64,000 nucleotides of DNA. Origin: Parvibaculum sp. (GTDB lineage Bacteria > Pseudomonadota > Alphaproteobacteria > Parvibaculales > Parvibaculaceae). Shown in pieces: positions 17,896 through 25,911 of the stretch (position 1 is its first letter; the number at the start of each line of letters is the position of its first letter). A program made the translations under genes and the position numbers. The stretch lies in assembly GCA_030645235.1 (NCBI GenBank), contig JAUSMV010000008.1:186001-250000 (forward strand), read 5' to 3'. The notes beneath the pieces were generated by a model. The model made no database searches. It saw only the letters and a program-made list of their open reading frames with translations, and had not been told where the DNA came from.

Positions 17896-19014
17896 CTACT
17901 GAGAAATCGCCGCTTCAGCCGGCACATAGGAAACGCCGAGAGCACCGGCTACCGCTTCATAGGTGATCTGACCTTTGCAAACATTGAGACCGGCGCGCAA
18001 ATGCGGATTGTCAGTGAGCGCCTTTTTATATCCCTTGTCGGCGAGCGCAAGCGTGAAGGGCAACGTCGCATTGTTAAGCGCGAAGGTGGATGTGCGCGCG
18101 ACAGCGCCCGGCATATTGGCGACACAGTAATGCACCACGTCATGCTTGATGTAAGTCGGCGCGGCATGGGTCGTGGCATGTGACGTGGCAAAGCAACCGC
18201 CCTGATCGATCGCGATATCAACGAGCACAGAGCCTTTCTTCATGGCCTGCACCATTTTTTCAGACACAAGTTTCGGCGCCGCGGCGCCCGGCACCAGCAC
18301 CGCGCCGATCACAAGATCAGCGCCCAGCACATATTCTTCAATCGCATCAACGGTCGAATAGATCGTGTTGAGCTTGGGTCCGAACTGCAGATCGAGATCG
18401 TAAAGCGTATGCAGATTAATATCGATGACGGTGACATGGGCTTCCAAACCCATCGCCATGCGCGCGGCATTCATGCCTGACACGCCGCCGCCGAGAATGA
18501 CAACCTTGGCGGCAGGCACGCCCGGCACACCGCCGAGCAACATGCCGCGCCCGCCTTGCGCGATTTCCAATGAATGTGCGCCCGCCTGAATGGACATGCG
18601 GCCCGCGACTTCCGACATCGGTGCGAGAAGGGGCAATCCTCCGCGCACGTCAGATACGGTTTCATATGCAATGGCAATGGCACCTGACGCCATCAACCCG
18701 CGCGCCTGTTCGGGATCGGGCGCGAGATGCAAATAGGTGAAGAGCACCTGCCCTTCGCGCAACATCGCCCATTCGGCGGGTTGGGGTTCTTTCACTTTCA
18801 CGATCATGTCGGCGGCGGCAAAAATCTCCGCCGCTGTATCAACGATCACCGCACCGGCATTTGCATATTGCTCATCGAACAGACCAATGCCGAAGCCTGC
18901 GTTTTTCTGCACCATCACCTGATGACCGTGATGCACCGCTTCACGCACGGCGGCCGGCGTCATGCCGACGCGATATTCATGGACCTTGATTTCCTTCGGC
19001 ACACCGATACGCAT
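17896..19014 (-). CDS. ald: Alanine dehydrogenase
   Basis: NAD-dependent enzyme interconverting L-alanine and pyruvate plus ammonia. 372 aa, standard length. Seen: [20 protein letters not shown] at the N-terminus, substrate residues in KVKEPQPAE and YLHLAPD, the Rossmann loop [26 protein letters not shown] and the C-terminal [18 protein letters not shown]. Typically serves alanine catabolism as nitrogen and carbon source. Usually an Lrp-type regulator sits next door; none is visible. Divergent from the Nudix gene over 171 bp. Confidence 0.97.
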   Translation of the reverse strand: MRIGVPKEIKVHEYRVGMTPAAVREAVHHGHQVMVQKNAGFGIGLFDEQYANAGAVIVDTAAEIFAAADMIVKVKEPQPAEWAMLREGQVLFTYLHLAPDPEQARGLMASGAIAIAYETVSDVRGGLPLLAPMSEVAGRMSIQAGAHSLEIAQGGRGMLLGGVPGVPAAKVVILGGGVSGMNAARMAMGLEAHVTVIDINLHTLYDLDLQFGPKLNTIYSTVDAIEEYVLGADLVIGAVLVPGAAAPKLVSEKMVQAMKKGSVLVDIAIDQGGCFATSHATTHAAPTYIKHDVVHYCVANMPGAVARTSTFALNNATLPFTLALADKGYKKALTDNPHLRAGLNVCKGQITYEAVAGALGVSYVPAEAAISQ

Positions 19015-19185
19015 AAGAGCAATTCCTTGAGTACGAGGGGGAGTGACACTTAAAAATCTAAACCTCGCACGTCACGCTTCCAATCACCGCGCAAATAAAA
19101 TCGGTGAGCGGTGTTTAATATATTCATCGCATAAGCGGTTGATTTTGCTGATATATAAGAACAAAAGGATGATCAAAGGTGAGGC

Positions 19186-19809
19186 ATGTCGCTTATTTTT
19201 AACGCAGAGTTGCGCGATACCATCGCGGCACGGCTCCAAAATTTCACCCATTGGACGCCGCCCGAAGCGATATTGAAGCAAGCCGCCGTCACCATCACGA
19301 TTGTGCCGCATGAAGAGGAAGCAAGTTTTTTGCTGACGCGGCGCGCCCCGCGCCTCAATGCTCATGCCGGACAATGGGCCTTGCCCGGCGGTCGGATCGA
19401 CGACGGTGAAACGATTGTTGAGGCGGCTTTGCGCGAACTCAAAGAAGAAGTAAGCCTTGTGGCACAGGCATCCGATGTGTTGGGCACGCTTGATCCCTAC
19501 CCGACGCGCTCGGGCTATTGCATCACGCCGGTCATTATCTGGCAGGAAAATCTCACCGGCATGGTGCCCAATCCGGGGGAGGTCGCGTCGATCCATACGT
19601 TCCCGCTTTCGGTTTTGGAACGCGAGGGATCACCGATTTTTATGACCATTCCCGAAAGCGAAAAGCCGGTGATCCGCTTGCTCCTGTCGGGTGACGATCA
19701 TATCCATGCGCCCACCGCGGCACTGCTTTATCAGTTTGCGGAACTGGTTTTACAGGGGCGCGAGACACGGGTTTTTGAGCTCGAACAGCCGGTCTGGGCA
19801 TGGAAATAA
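19186..19809 (+). CDS. Nudix hydrolase, CoA pyrophosphatase-like (NudL group)
   Basis: 207-residue pyrophosphohydrolase. The Nudix box is GGRIDDGETIVEAAL then RELKEEVSL: catalytic Glu residues are kept, but the Gly of the canonical EExGU end is Ser. The preceding LLTRRAPRLNAHAGQWALPGG is the UPF0035/NudL signature used by enzymes that split CoA and acyl-CoA to phosphopantetheine. This fits the many acyl-CoA enzymes nearby, though the substrate is not proven. Good family length. No operon partner. Confidence 0.9.
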   Translation: MSLIFNAELRDTIAARLQNFTHWTPPEAILKQAAVTITIVPHEEEASFLLTRRAPRLNAHAGQWALPGGRIDDGETIVEAALRELKEEVSLVAQASDVLGTLDPYPTRSGYCITPVIIWQENLTGMVPNPGEVASIHTFPLSVLEREGSPIFMTIPESEKPVIRLLLSGDDHIHAPTAALLYQFAELVLQGRETRVFELEQPVWAWK

Positions 19810-19853
19810 TCAGGAAAATAAGGCTCGAAAGCAACGTGCGCAGTTCGCAATTC

Positions 19854-19904
19854 TTGCAAGAGATCGAGTGTTTCCATGCAGAGATTGTTGTTCAGTTCGT
19901 TGAG
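19854..19904. repeat. 51-nt intergenic repeat, copy 1
   Basis: This stretch matches 55121-55171 at 43 of 51 positions by eye (starts TTGCAAGAGAT, ends CAGTTCG followed by TGAG). Both copies are intergenic and in the same orientation. Read leftward, both give a similar peptide (core METLxLLQE), so it could be part of a tiny gene or of a mobile element. Confidence 0.7.
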
Positions 19905-19906
19905 CC

Positions 19907-20152
19907 TCAAAAAGCGCCGCCCGAAACTAATCCCCCTCTGTGGATTTCCGGTTTTTCCCGCCCCAATTCGTAACGCGAGTAGAAATAAATTATCCCCGCA
20001 TTGATGACGGGCTCGATCAGGGCGACACCGAGCGCAACCGCCCACTGACCGGTCAGGACATAGGCGAGTGTCATTCCGACAGCGAAATGAATAGCCGAAA
20101 AGCCGATGGCCTTTTTCAGGGCATAAGATTTTTTCGATGCTTCATTGCGCAT
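19907..20152 (-). CDS. DUF2061 small membrane protein
   Basis: 81 aa. Pattern SYALKKAIGFSAIHFAVGMTLAYVLTG and ALIEPVINAGIIYFYSRYE matches DUF2061, a domain of two short membrane helices found alone or fused to sulfate-assimilation proteins. Function unknown. Its start is followed upstream by TTGCGAATGATTATCATTT (20174-20192), which looks like an iron-responsive (Fur-type) box, so the gene may be iron-regulated; that is inference. Confidence 0.8.
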   Translation of the reverse strand: MRNEASKKSYALKKAIGFSAIHFAVGMTLAYVLTGQWAVALGVALIEPVINAGIIYFYSRYELGREKPEIHRGGLVSGGAF

Positions 20153-20173
20153 GGGAGCCTCCTGAGCCGCCTT

Positions 20174-20192
20174 AATTGCGAATGATTATCAT
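20174..20192. promoter_or_regulatory. Possible Fur-type box
   Basis: TTGCGAATGATTATCATTT lies about 22 nt upstream of the DUF2061 start. It contains AATGATTATCATT, close to the central part of the classical Fur consensus (GATAATGATTATCATTATC). In alphaproteobacteria Fur homologues often act as Mur or iron-repressor variants, so the bound protein is uncertain. Confidence 0.5.
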
Positions 20193-20303
20193 TTAAAGGT
20201 GGTGAGGGGGAATGTCAAGGGGCGGGTATTGGAGAATTTTGGGAGCTTATTTCTTCTCCTCCCCCTTGAGGAGGCTTAGATCATTACACGGATTAAATTC
20301 TTG

Positions 20304-20452
20304 AACCCTCCCCTTGAGGGAGGGTCAAACGGCGCCTTCGCCGTTTGGGGCGGGGTCGCGGTCCATCGTCTGGTTTTGAATTTGCGGTGACCTTCGTTCC
20401 CCCGCCCCAAAAATCAAAGATGATTTTTTGACCCTCCCTCAAGGGGAGGGTT
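20304..20452. repeat. 150-bp MITE-like repeat, copy A
   Basis: 149-bp element bounded by a perfect 26-bp terminal inverted repeat beginning AACCCTCCCCTTGAGGGAGG. Inside is a second inverted pair (TTGGGGCGGGG against CCCCGCCCCAA). Copy B lies at 22784-22933 with about nine substitutions and one single-base indel. It has no coding capacity. It is downstream of leftward map, and may fold into a long RNA hairpin. A shorter related stub (CTCCCCCTTGAGGAGG) is at 20249-20264. Confidence 0.9.
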
Positions 20453-20477
20453 AAAAGAAATCACACCATCATCAGTA

Positions 20478-21236
20478 TCACGCCATCGTCAGAATGACCG
20501 GACCACTCTTCGTCACAACGAGGCTGTGTTCATATTGAACCGTCGGGGCGGCGGGGTCAGCGATCAGGGTCCAGCCGTCATCTGTTTCATCGGCATAAGT
20601 TGCGCCCAGCGACAGGAACGGCTCGATAGTGAAGACGAGACCGTCATGCATGCGGCGGCGCTCGGAGCGGTCGCGCCAGGTGGCGATGGAGTCAGGCTCT
20701 TCATGCAATGAACGCCCGACACCGTGGCTCGCGAGATTGCGGATCAGCGTGTAGCCGCCCTTGTCGGCAAAGCGCTCGATGCGTTCGCCGATATCAGCAA
20801 GGCGCGCATCGCTGCGCACGGCGCCGATGCCTTCCCACATGGCGCGTTTGCCATCGCGGCAGAGCCTGGTGATATGCGGCCGCACCGGCGGCACGGCAAA
20901 GCTCGCGCCCGTGTCGCCATAGAAACCACCAAGCTCGGCTGACACATCAATATTGACGAGATCGCCCGCCTTGATGACGCGGGCGCCCGGAACACCATGC
21001 GCCACTTCACAACCCGACGCATTGCCGACGCTGATACAGGTGGCGCCCGGAAAATTGTAATCAAGCTCCGGCGCCGAGCGCGCGCCATGGGCCTCAAGGC
21101 CCTTTCGGCCAATGGCATCAAGCTCAAGCGTTGTCATGCCAGGCTCCAACGCCTTGCCCATATCGCGCAGCACGGTCGCCACGATCCTGCCGATGCGGCG
21201 CAGCGCCTCAAGCTCGTCCTGCGATGTAATGGTCAT
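20478..21236 (-). CDS. map: Methionine aminopeptidase, type I
   Basis: Removes the initiator methionine from nascent proteins; cytoplasmic dinuclear metal enzyme. All ligands are in place: Asp97 and Asp108 in NIDVSAELGGFYGDT, His171 in ASHGVG, Glu205 in FTIEPF, Glu236 in QYEHSLVV; His80 (VAHGVPG) fills the substrate position. 252 aa. ATG at 21236 (MTITSQDELEALRRIG) gives the family N-terminus. The N-terminal SH3-binding cysteine extension of some types is absent. It may be a second, non-essential map paralogue; the rest of the genome is needed to say. Confidence 0.94.
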   Translation of the reverse strand: MTITSQDELEALRRIGRIVATVLRDMGKALEPGMTTLELDAIGRKGLEAHGARSAPELDYNFPGATCISVGNASGCEVAHGVPGARVIKAGDLVNIDVSAELGGFYGDTGASFAVPPVRPHITRLCRDGKRAMWEGIGAVRSDARLADIGERIERFADKGGYTLIRNLASHGVGRSLHEEPDSIATWRDRSERRRMHDGLVFTIEPFLSLGATYADETDDGWTLIADPAAPTVQYEHSLVVTKSGPVILTMA

Positions 21237-21475
21237 GTCCCGGCACCCTTTATCAATCCCGCGCAAACCGGCGCGGCTGCACGAATTTTGCGCATTCTAT
21301 GCAGGAATTGCCTGCCCATGCGACAGACGGCAAATGACAGAATGTCCGGCAGTATAATGATCACTTTGACCGGCGCTGACACCCTTGCCTTCAAACCAAA
21401 AGCAATCAACACTGATCATGCGCATTGCAATATGCGCATTTGGGATGACCCAGTAACACGCCTTTGGAGGCGACG

Positions 21476-22618
21476 GTGAGCATGGCCCTACAGGAACAAA
21501 GCAAGTCCGCCTATTCTGCGCCCATTTCTGATACTGCCGCGCCGATCATCGAAATCAGGAACGTCTCGAAAATCTATCAGGGCGGCGTCAAAGCCGTTGA
21601 TGATGCAAATATCACCGTGAAGCGCGGCGAATTTTTTGCCCTCCTCGGCCCGTCCGGTTGCGGCAAGACAACATTGCTGCGGATGCTGGCGGGCTTTGAG
21701 ACGCCGACAACGGGCGAGGTCATTATCGACGGTCACAATATGGCGACCGTTGAACCCAATAAGCGCCCCGTCAATATGGTGTTCCAGTCCTATGCGGTCT
21801 TCCCGCATATGTCGGTCGAAAAAAACGTCGCTTACGGCTTGCGGATGGACGGGCGACCGTCCGCTGAAATCAAACAGCGCACCGCCGAAGCGCTTGAGCT
21901 TGTGAAGCTCGGCGGGTTTGGCAAACGCATGCCGCATGAAATGTCGGGCGGCCAGCGCCAGCGCGTCGCGCTCGCCCGCGCGCTTGTGAAACGCCCCTCT
22001 GTGTTGCTGCTTGATGAACCGCTGTCAGCGCTTGACGCCAAACTGCGCGAGGCGATGCAATTGGAACTCGTGCGCCTGCAACAATCGGTCGGCATCACCT
22101 TTGTCATCGTGACGCATGACCAGACCGAAGCTTTGTCAATGGCCAACCGCATCGCCGTGATGAATGCGGGGACGGTCCGCCAGATCGCGGCACCGGCGCA
22201 GCTTTATGAAAACCCTTCAAGCCGGTTCGTTGCTGACTTTATCGGCCGCATCAATCTGATGGATGCCAAAGCCGTGCGCGTCGGCGAGCATCGCGTTAAA
22301 GTGACGGTGCCGGGATTTGGTGAAGTCGAACTTGCGGGCGATGCGGTGGGCGATGTGGCGCTTGCGGTGCGGCCTGAAAAGATTTTCGTCGCCGAAAGCA
22401 AGCCGACGGACCCCGATGTGATTGCCGTGCGCGGCAAGGTCGGCGAAGTCGCCTATTACGGGTCTTATTCAAACGTCTATTTCGACATCGGCGCGGGCGC
22501 ACCGATCCTTGCCGACATCGGCAATGTGTCGCGCGACATTGAAGAGTTTACCTTCAAGCGCGGCGAGGACTATTGGATCTACTGGCGCAAGGGCGACACG
22601 CTGGTGCTGGGGGCTTGA
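21476..22618 (+). CDS. ABC transporter ATPase, spermidine/putrescine (PotA) type
   Basis: ATP-binding subunit of an importer of the polyamine/iron/sugar (CUT-like) class. Walker A GPSGCGKTT, Q-loop FQSYAVFPHM, signature [15 protein letters not shown], Walker B LLLDEPLSALD and switch His in VTHDQTEA are all intact; a TOBE domain fills the last 120 residues. GGAGG at 21466-21470 points to the GTG at 21476 (or ATG 21482). No permease or binding protein is next to it: upstream is divergent map, downstream repeats and a convergent regulator. It is an orphan ATPase serving subunits elsewhere, or the remnant of an operon. Confidence 0.9.
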   Translation: MSMALQEQSKSAYSAPISDTAAPIIEIRNVSKIYQGGVKAVDDANITVKRGEFFALLGPSGCGKTTLLRMLAGFETPTTGEVIIDGHNMATVEPNKRPVNMVFQSYAVFPHMSVEKNVAYGLRMDGRPSAEIKQRTAEALELVKLGGFGKRMPHEMSGGQRQRVALARALVKRPSVLLLDEPLSALDAKLREAMQLELVRLQQSVGITFVIVTHDQTEALSMANRIAVMNAGTVRQIAAPAQLYENPSSRFVADFIGRINLMDAKAVRVGEHRVKVTVPGFGEVELAGDAVGDVALAVRPEKIFVAESKPTDPDVIAVRGKVGEVAYYGSYSNVYFDIGAGAPILADIGNVSRDIEEFTFKRGEDYWIYWRKGDTLVLGA

Positions 22619-22645
22619 GGGCTTTCTTTATTCAAAAAAAATGAT

Positions 22646-22749
22646 CGTCATGCGCGGGCTTGACCCGCGTATCCACGTCTTATTTTGTTGGTGCAATAAA
22701 GGCGTGGATGGCCGGCCTCCTTTATTTAAAGGTGGGTCCGGCCATGACG
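22646..22749. repeat. Nested palindromic intergenic repeat (alphaproteobacterial type)
   Basis: Outer arms CGTCATG and CATGACG, next arms ATCCACG and CGTGGAT, plus inner hairpins (GCGGGCTTGACCCGC; GGCCGGCCT...GGTCCGGCC). The order CGTCATGCGCGGGCTTGACC...ATCCAC...GGCCATGACGG is the widespread intergenic repeat seen in many Rhizobiales genomes. It is right after the orphan ATPase and beside copy B of the 150-bp element. Confidence 0.75.
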
Positions 22750-22783
22750 GATGTGGTGATGGGGGTTTGATCTGATTTCCTTC

Positions 22784-22933
22784 AACCCTCCCCTTGAGGG
22801 AGGGTCAAACGGCGTCTTCGCCGTTTGGGGCGGGGTCGCGGTCTCTCATCTAGTTCTGAATTTGCTGTGGCCTTCGTTCCCCCGCCCCAAAAAATCAAAG
22901 ATAATTTTTTGACCCTCCCTCAAGGGGAGGGTT
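22784..22933. repeat. 150-bp MITE-like repeat, copy B
   Basis: 150-bp copy of the element at 20304-20452 in the same orientation, with the same perfect 26-bp terminal inverted repeat and inner G/C-rich inverted pair. Located between the convergent ATPase and MerR-family genes, so the two copies lie outside the two ends of the map-ATPase pair, 2.3 kb apart. Confidence 0.9.
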
Positions 22934-22959
22934 GAAGTAAGGAATGGGAGAGGGCTTTA

Positions 22960-23694
22960 TCACTCCTCACCATCTTCCAGTGTGCCCGTTGCGGTGACGC
23001 GTTCAACCTCGTGGATGATGCGTTCGACGAACATGTGCTGCATCATTTCATTGATGATATTGACGCCCTCCGCCGCCATGTTGGCGGCTTGTTCATAGTC
23101 AACGCGGGTGCCGAGGTTGCGGTAAAACTGCGCGACCGCGTGATGGGCCAGCACCTGCATCATCTCGGCATAGATGCCGTAAATATCAACCGTATAGCTC
23201 GCCTCAGGTGTGTAACCTGCGACACGCGCCTTGCCGATCAGTTCCAGCAGCCGCGCGTTGCGCTGATTGAGGAACTCGCCCCCCTCTTTCCGCTCGATCA
23301 TCAACACGCCGGATGCCTCAAGCACACGGGCCTCCTCAAGGCTGATCGGGACATCGGCAAGAACTTCAGCAAGGGGCCGCGCGCCGAAGGCGCGGCCTTC
23401 TGACAGCAATGGCCCCAGGCGGTTTTCAAGACCGATGAAAGCTTCAAAGCCGGTGACGGGATTTTCCGCTTCGCTCATCACCAATGATTTGATGAGGCTC
23501 AAAGGCAGATGACGCTCGGCCTGCAACCGCTTGATGAGATTGAGCCGTTTGACATGCGCGTCGGTATAGACCGCGACATTGCGCTTGGGCCGCTCGGGCT
23601 CGGGCAGCAGACCTTCGCGGATATAGTAGCGGATCGTTTCGCGACCGAGGCCCGACACGTGTTCCAGTTCTTTCATCTTCATCGCTTTACTCAT
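22960..23694 (-). CDS. MerR-family transcriptional regulator
   Basis: About 244 aa. N-terminal winged HTH of the MerR type (MKELEHVSGLGRETIRYYIREGLLPEPERPKRNVAVYTDAHVKRLNLIKRLQ). The rest is a long helical C-terminal domain of unknown ligand, bigger than in metal-sensing MerR proteins and with no cysteine cluster, so an organic effector is more likely. The start is MSKAMKMKE at 23694 (frame open to 23709). It is upstream of nothing on its own strand except the repeats; the thiolase gene that precedes it ends in a terminator, so the two are separate units. Confidence 0.85.
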   Translation of the reverse strand: MSKAMKMKELEHVSGLGRETIRYYIREGLLPEPERPKRNVAVYTDAHVKRLNLIKRLQAERHLPLSLIKSLVMSEAENPVTGFEAFIGLENRLGPLLSEGRAFGARPLAEVLADVPISLEEARVLEASGVLMIERKEGGEFLNQRNARLLELIGKARVAGYTPEASYTVDIYGIYAEMMQVLAHHAVAQFYRNLGTRVDYEQAANMAAEGVNIINEMMQHMFVERIIHEVERVTATGTLEDGEE

Positions 23695-23744
23695 ATGCCT
23701 ATGAAGCAATTTTGAAACGCGTCCGTCAACGCCGACGCGACAAA

Positions 23745-23776
23745 GAAAAAAGCGGCCCCCTTGCGAGGGCCGCTCT
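23745..23776 (-). terminator. Rho-independent terminator of the thiolase gene
   Basis: Stem AGCGGCCC with GGGCCGCT around CCTTGCGA; reading leftward it is followed by a T-rich run (TTTTTTCTTTG). It is 50 nt after the thiolase stop. Confidence 0.85.
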
Positions 23777-23826
23777 GATTTGATCGTGTGAGGAAGAGCT
23801 TGATGCTCTCTCTTTTTGATTATCTC

Positions 23827-24999
23827 TTAGAGACGCTCGATAATCGTGACGTTGGCCAGACCGCCGCCTTCGCACATGGTCTGGAGACCATAACGCTTGT
23901 TGCGGGTCTTGAGCGCATGGATCAGCGTCGTCATCAGCTTTGTGCCCGAAGCGCCGAGCGGATGGCCGAGCGAGATCGCGCCGCCATTGACGTTGAGACG
24001 GGCCGGATCGGCATTGAGCTTCTGCAACCAGGCCACGGGCACGGAGGCGAAGGCTTCGTTGACTTCATAAAGGTCGATATCTTCGATCTTCATGCCGGCT
24101 TTCTTCAAAGCCTTTTCAGTGCCGGGGATCGGGGCTTCCAGCATGATGACCGGATCGCCGCCCACCACTGTCATGTGATGCACGCGGGCGAGCGGCTCAA
24201 CACCGAGCTGCTTCAGACCCTTTTCATTAACGACCATAACGCCTGAGGCACCGTCGCAGATCTGCGAGGACGACGCGGCGGTGATGGCACCACCTTCGAC
24301 AAGCAGCTTCACGCCTTTGATCGAATCGAGATTGGCATCGAAACGAATGCCTTCGTCGATCGTGTGCAGCTCCTTGGTGCCATCGGCCGTGGTGATTTCA
24401 AGTGCGAGAATTTCGTTCTTGAAAGCGCCGGACTGTGTGGCGGCAATCGCGTTCTGGTGGCTCATATAAGCGAACTGGTCGAGCTGGTCTTTCGTCAGAC
24501 CGTATTTTTTGGCGATCATTTCAGCGCCGGCGAACTGGCTGAACTGAATGTTGGGATAACGCTCTTCAATGTTCGGGCTTTTGTAGATACCGAAGCCGTT
24601 TTTGAACGGCAGCGAGATCGGCATGCCCATGGGCACGCGTGTCATGCTTTCGATACCGGCAGCAACAACGATGTCCATCGCGCCTGACATCACAGCCTGA
24701 GCGGCAAAGTGGAGCGCCTGCTGGGAGGAACCGCACTGACGGTCAACCGATGTAGCGGGCACGCTTTCCGGGAGCTTCGAGGCCAGCACCGCATTGCGCG
24801 CGATGTTCATGCCCTGCTCACCGGCCTGATCGACGCAACCGACGATCACGTCTTCGATCAGCGCGGGGTCGATCTTGGTGCTGTCAACCAGCGCGTTGAT
24901 CACCTTGCCGCCGAGATCTGCGGGGTGCCAGTCTTTCAGACGACCGCCTTTGCGGCCACCGGCGGTGCGGGTTGCGGCGACGATATAAGCTTCGGCCAT
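23827..24999 (-). CDS. Acetyl-CoA C-acyltransferase (thiolase)
   Basis: 390-aa thiolase, reversible cleavage of 3-oxoacyl-CoA. Nucleophile Cys in DRQCGSSQQAL, NEAFASVPVAW, GGAISLGHPLGASGTK with the catalytic His, and CEGGGLANVTIIERL with the second Cys. It differs clearly from phbA (DRQCGSS rather than LCGSG; VPVAW), and belongs to the group used in fatty acid or steroid side-chain degradation rather than PHB synthesis. ATG at 24999 has AGGAGAG upstream. Single-gene unit with its own terminator. Confidence 0.92.
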   Translation of the reverse strand: MAEAYIVAATRTAGGRKGGRLKDWHPADLGGKVINALVDSTKIDPALIEDVIVGCVDQAGEQGMNIARNAVLASKLPESVPATSVDRQCGSSQQALHFAAQAVMSGAMDIVVAAGIESMTRVPMGMPISLPFKNGFGIYKSPNIEERYPNIQFSQFAGAEMIAKKYGLTKDQLDQFAYMSHQNAIAATQSGAFKNEILALEITTADGTKELHTIDEGIRFDANLDSIKGVKLLVEGGAITAASSSQICDGASGVMVVNEKGLKQLGVEPLARVHHMTVVGGDPVIMLEAPIPGTEKALKKAGMKIEDIDLYEVNEAFASVPVAWLQKLNADPARLNVNGGAISLGHPLGASGTKLMTTLIHALKTRNKRYGLQTMCEGGGLANVTIIERL

Positions 25000-25517
25000 G
25001 AGGCTCTCCTGTGATGAACGTGGGCCACGCCAAAGGGCGCGGACCTACGGGATCGGTTCGAAATTCGAATTGGTCGCCATCTTGAGCATGGGGCCGCACT
25101 TGTCCAGTCCCAAAAAGGCCAAAATACGGGGCGTTTTGGACAGGGGGTCTGACTTATATCGGGAGCGGCCCGCGCAAAACCAGATCGCGCAAAACCTCCT
25201 GCAAATTTGACGTAGGGAGAACTTGGGGCGTGGCAGGAAAAATACGGGGACCGGCGGACGGGACCATTTCATTTTTTGAGAGAGGCTTTGCTTAGGTGAA
25301 CAGGCCAAAGAGGGGCTTTCGCGGCCAGGTTCCGGAATATGCGCGCGACGACGCACCCGCACAGCCTCACATCAGGATCATTATCCGTAGTGAACCGTAT
25401 AGACCTGGGCCATTATAGATGAAACCAATGAACACCTAATATGTTCCAATTCAACAGCGTGATAATGTGCCCTCCCGCACCCGAGACGGGAACGGCGATG
25501 AGGGACAGGAGGACCGG
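25000..25517. other. Gene-free region
   Basis: About 518 bp between the thiolase start and the next small gene. I see no credible coding frame, RNA gene or repeat. It must hold the thiolase promoter near its left end. Short low-complexity runs such as TTCGAAATTCGAATT (25058-25072, an inverted repeat) are the only structure noticed. Confidence 0.6.
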
Positions 25518-25874
25518 ATGGCCTGCTGCGCATTTATCATACTTCTGCTCGGACAATTCGCGTTTGCGCTGAAGCGGGTCCGAACCTTTGTCTGTGGCGA
25601 GCGTACCGAGTGCGGGATCGCCCCCCATCCCGCTGTTTCATGGTCGCCCGCCTTGACGGCGGCGGCGTTGCCGATGCCCCCCACTGACCCCCAGTGGCCC
25701 AACCGGCTACGCCGCTTGCTCTCGCCCGACGTCATTGTGCTCGCTGTTTCCGTTGAACTGCTGATGGGCGCAAGCGCGCTCACCTTCTTTGCGGGACAAG
25801 CGGGCTATTCACCGGGAGAATTTGCCAGAGCCCTCGCCGCAATCTGCACCAGCGGGCATTTCACGTCGTTCTGA
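25518..25874 (+). CDS. Small hypothetical protein with hydrophobic ends
   Basis: 118 aa, unrecognised. The ATG at 25518 has a very good ribosome site (AGGAGGA, 4-5 nt away), which is the main support. It begins with a hydrophobic helix (CAFIILLLGQFAFAL), has Cys residues (FVCGERTECG), then a Pro-rich middle and a second hydrophobic segment (VIVLAVSVELLMGASALTFFAG). It could be a small membrane protein. It is convergent with cysA, 37 nt away. Opposite frames of similar length exist, so confidence is moderate. Confidence 0.5.
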   Translation: MACCAFIILLLGQFAFALKRVRTFVCGERTECGIAPHPAVSWSPALTAAALPMPPTDPQWPNRLRRLLSPDVIVLAVSVELLMGASALTFFAGQAGYSPGEFARALAAICTSGHFTSF

Positions 25875-25911
25875 ACACCTAAGTGCGGCGGCATCGTGCG
25901 GCCTGCTGAAT

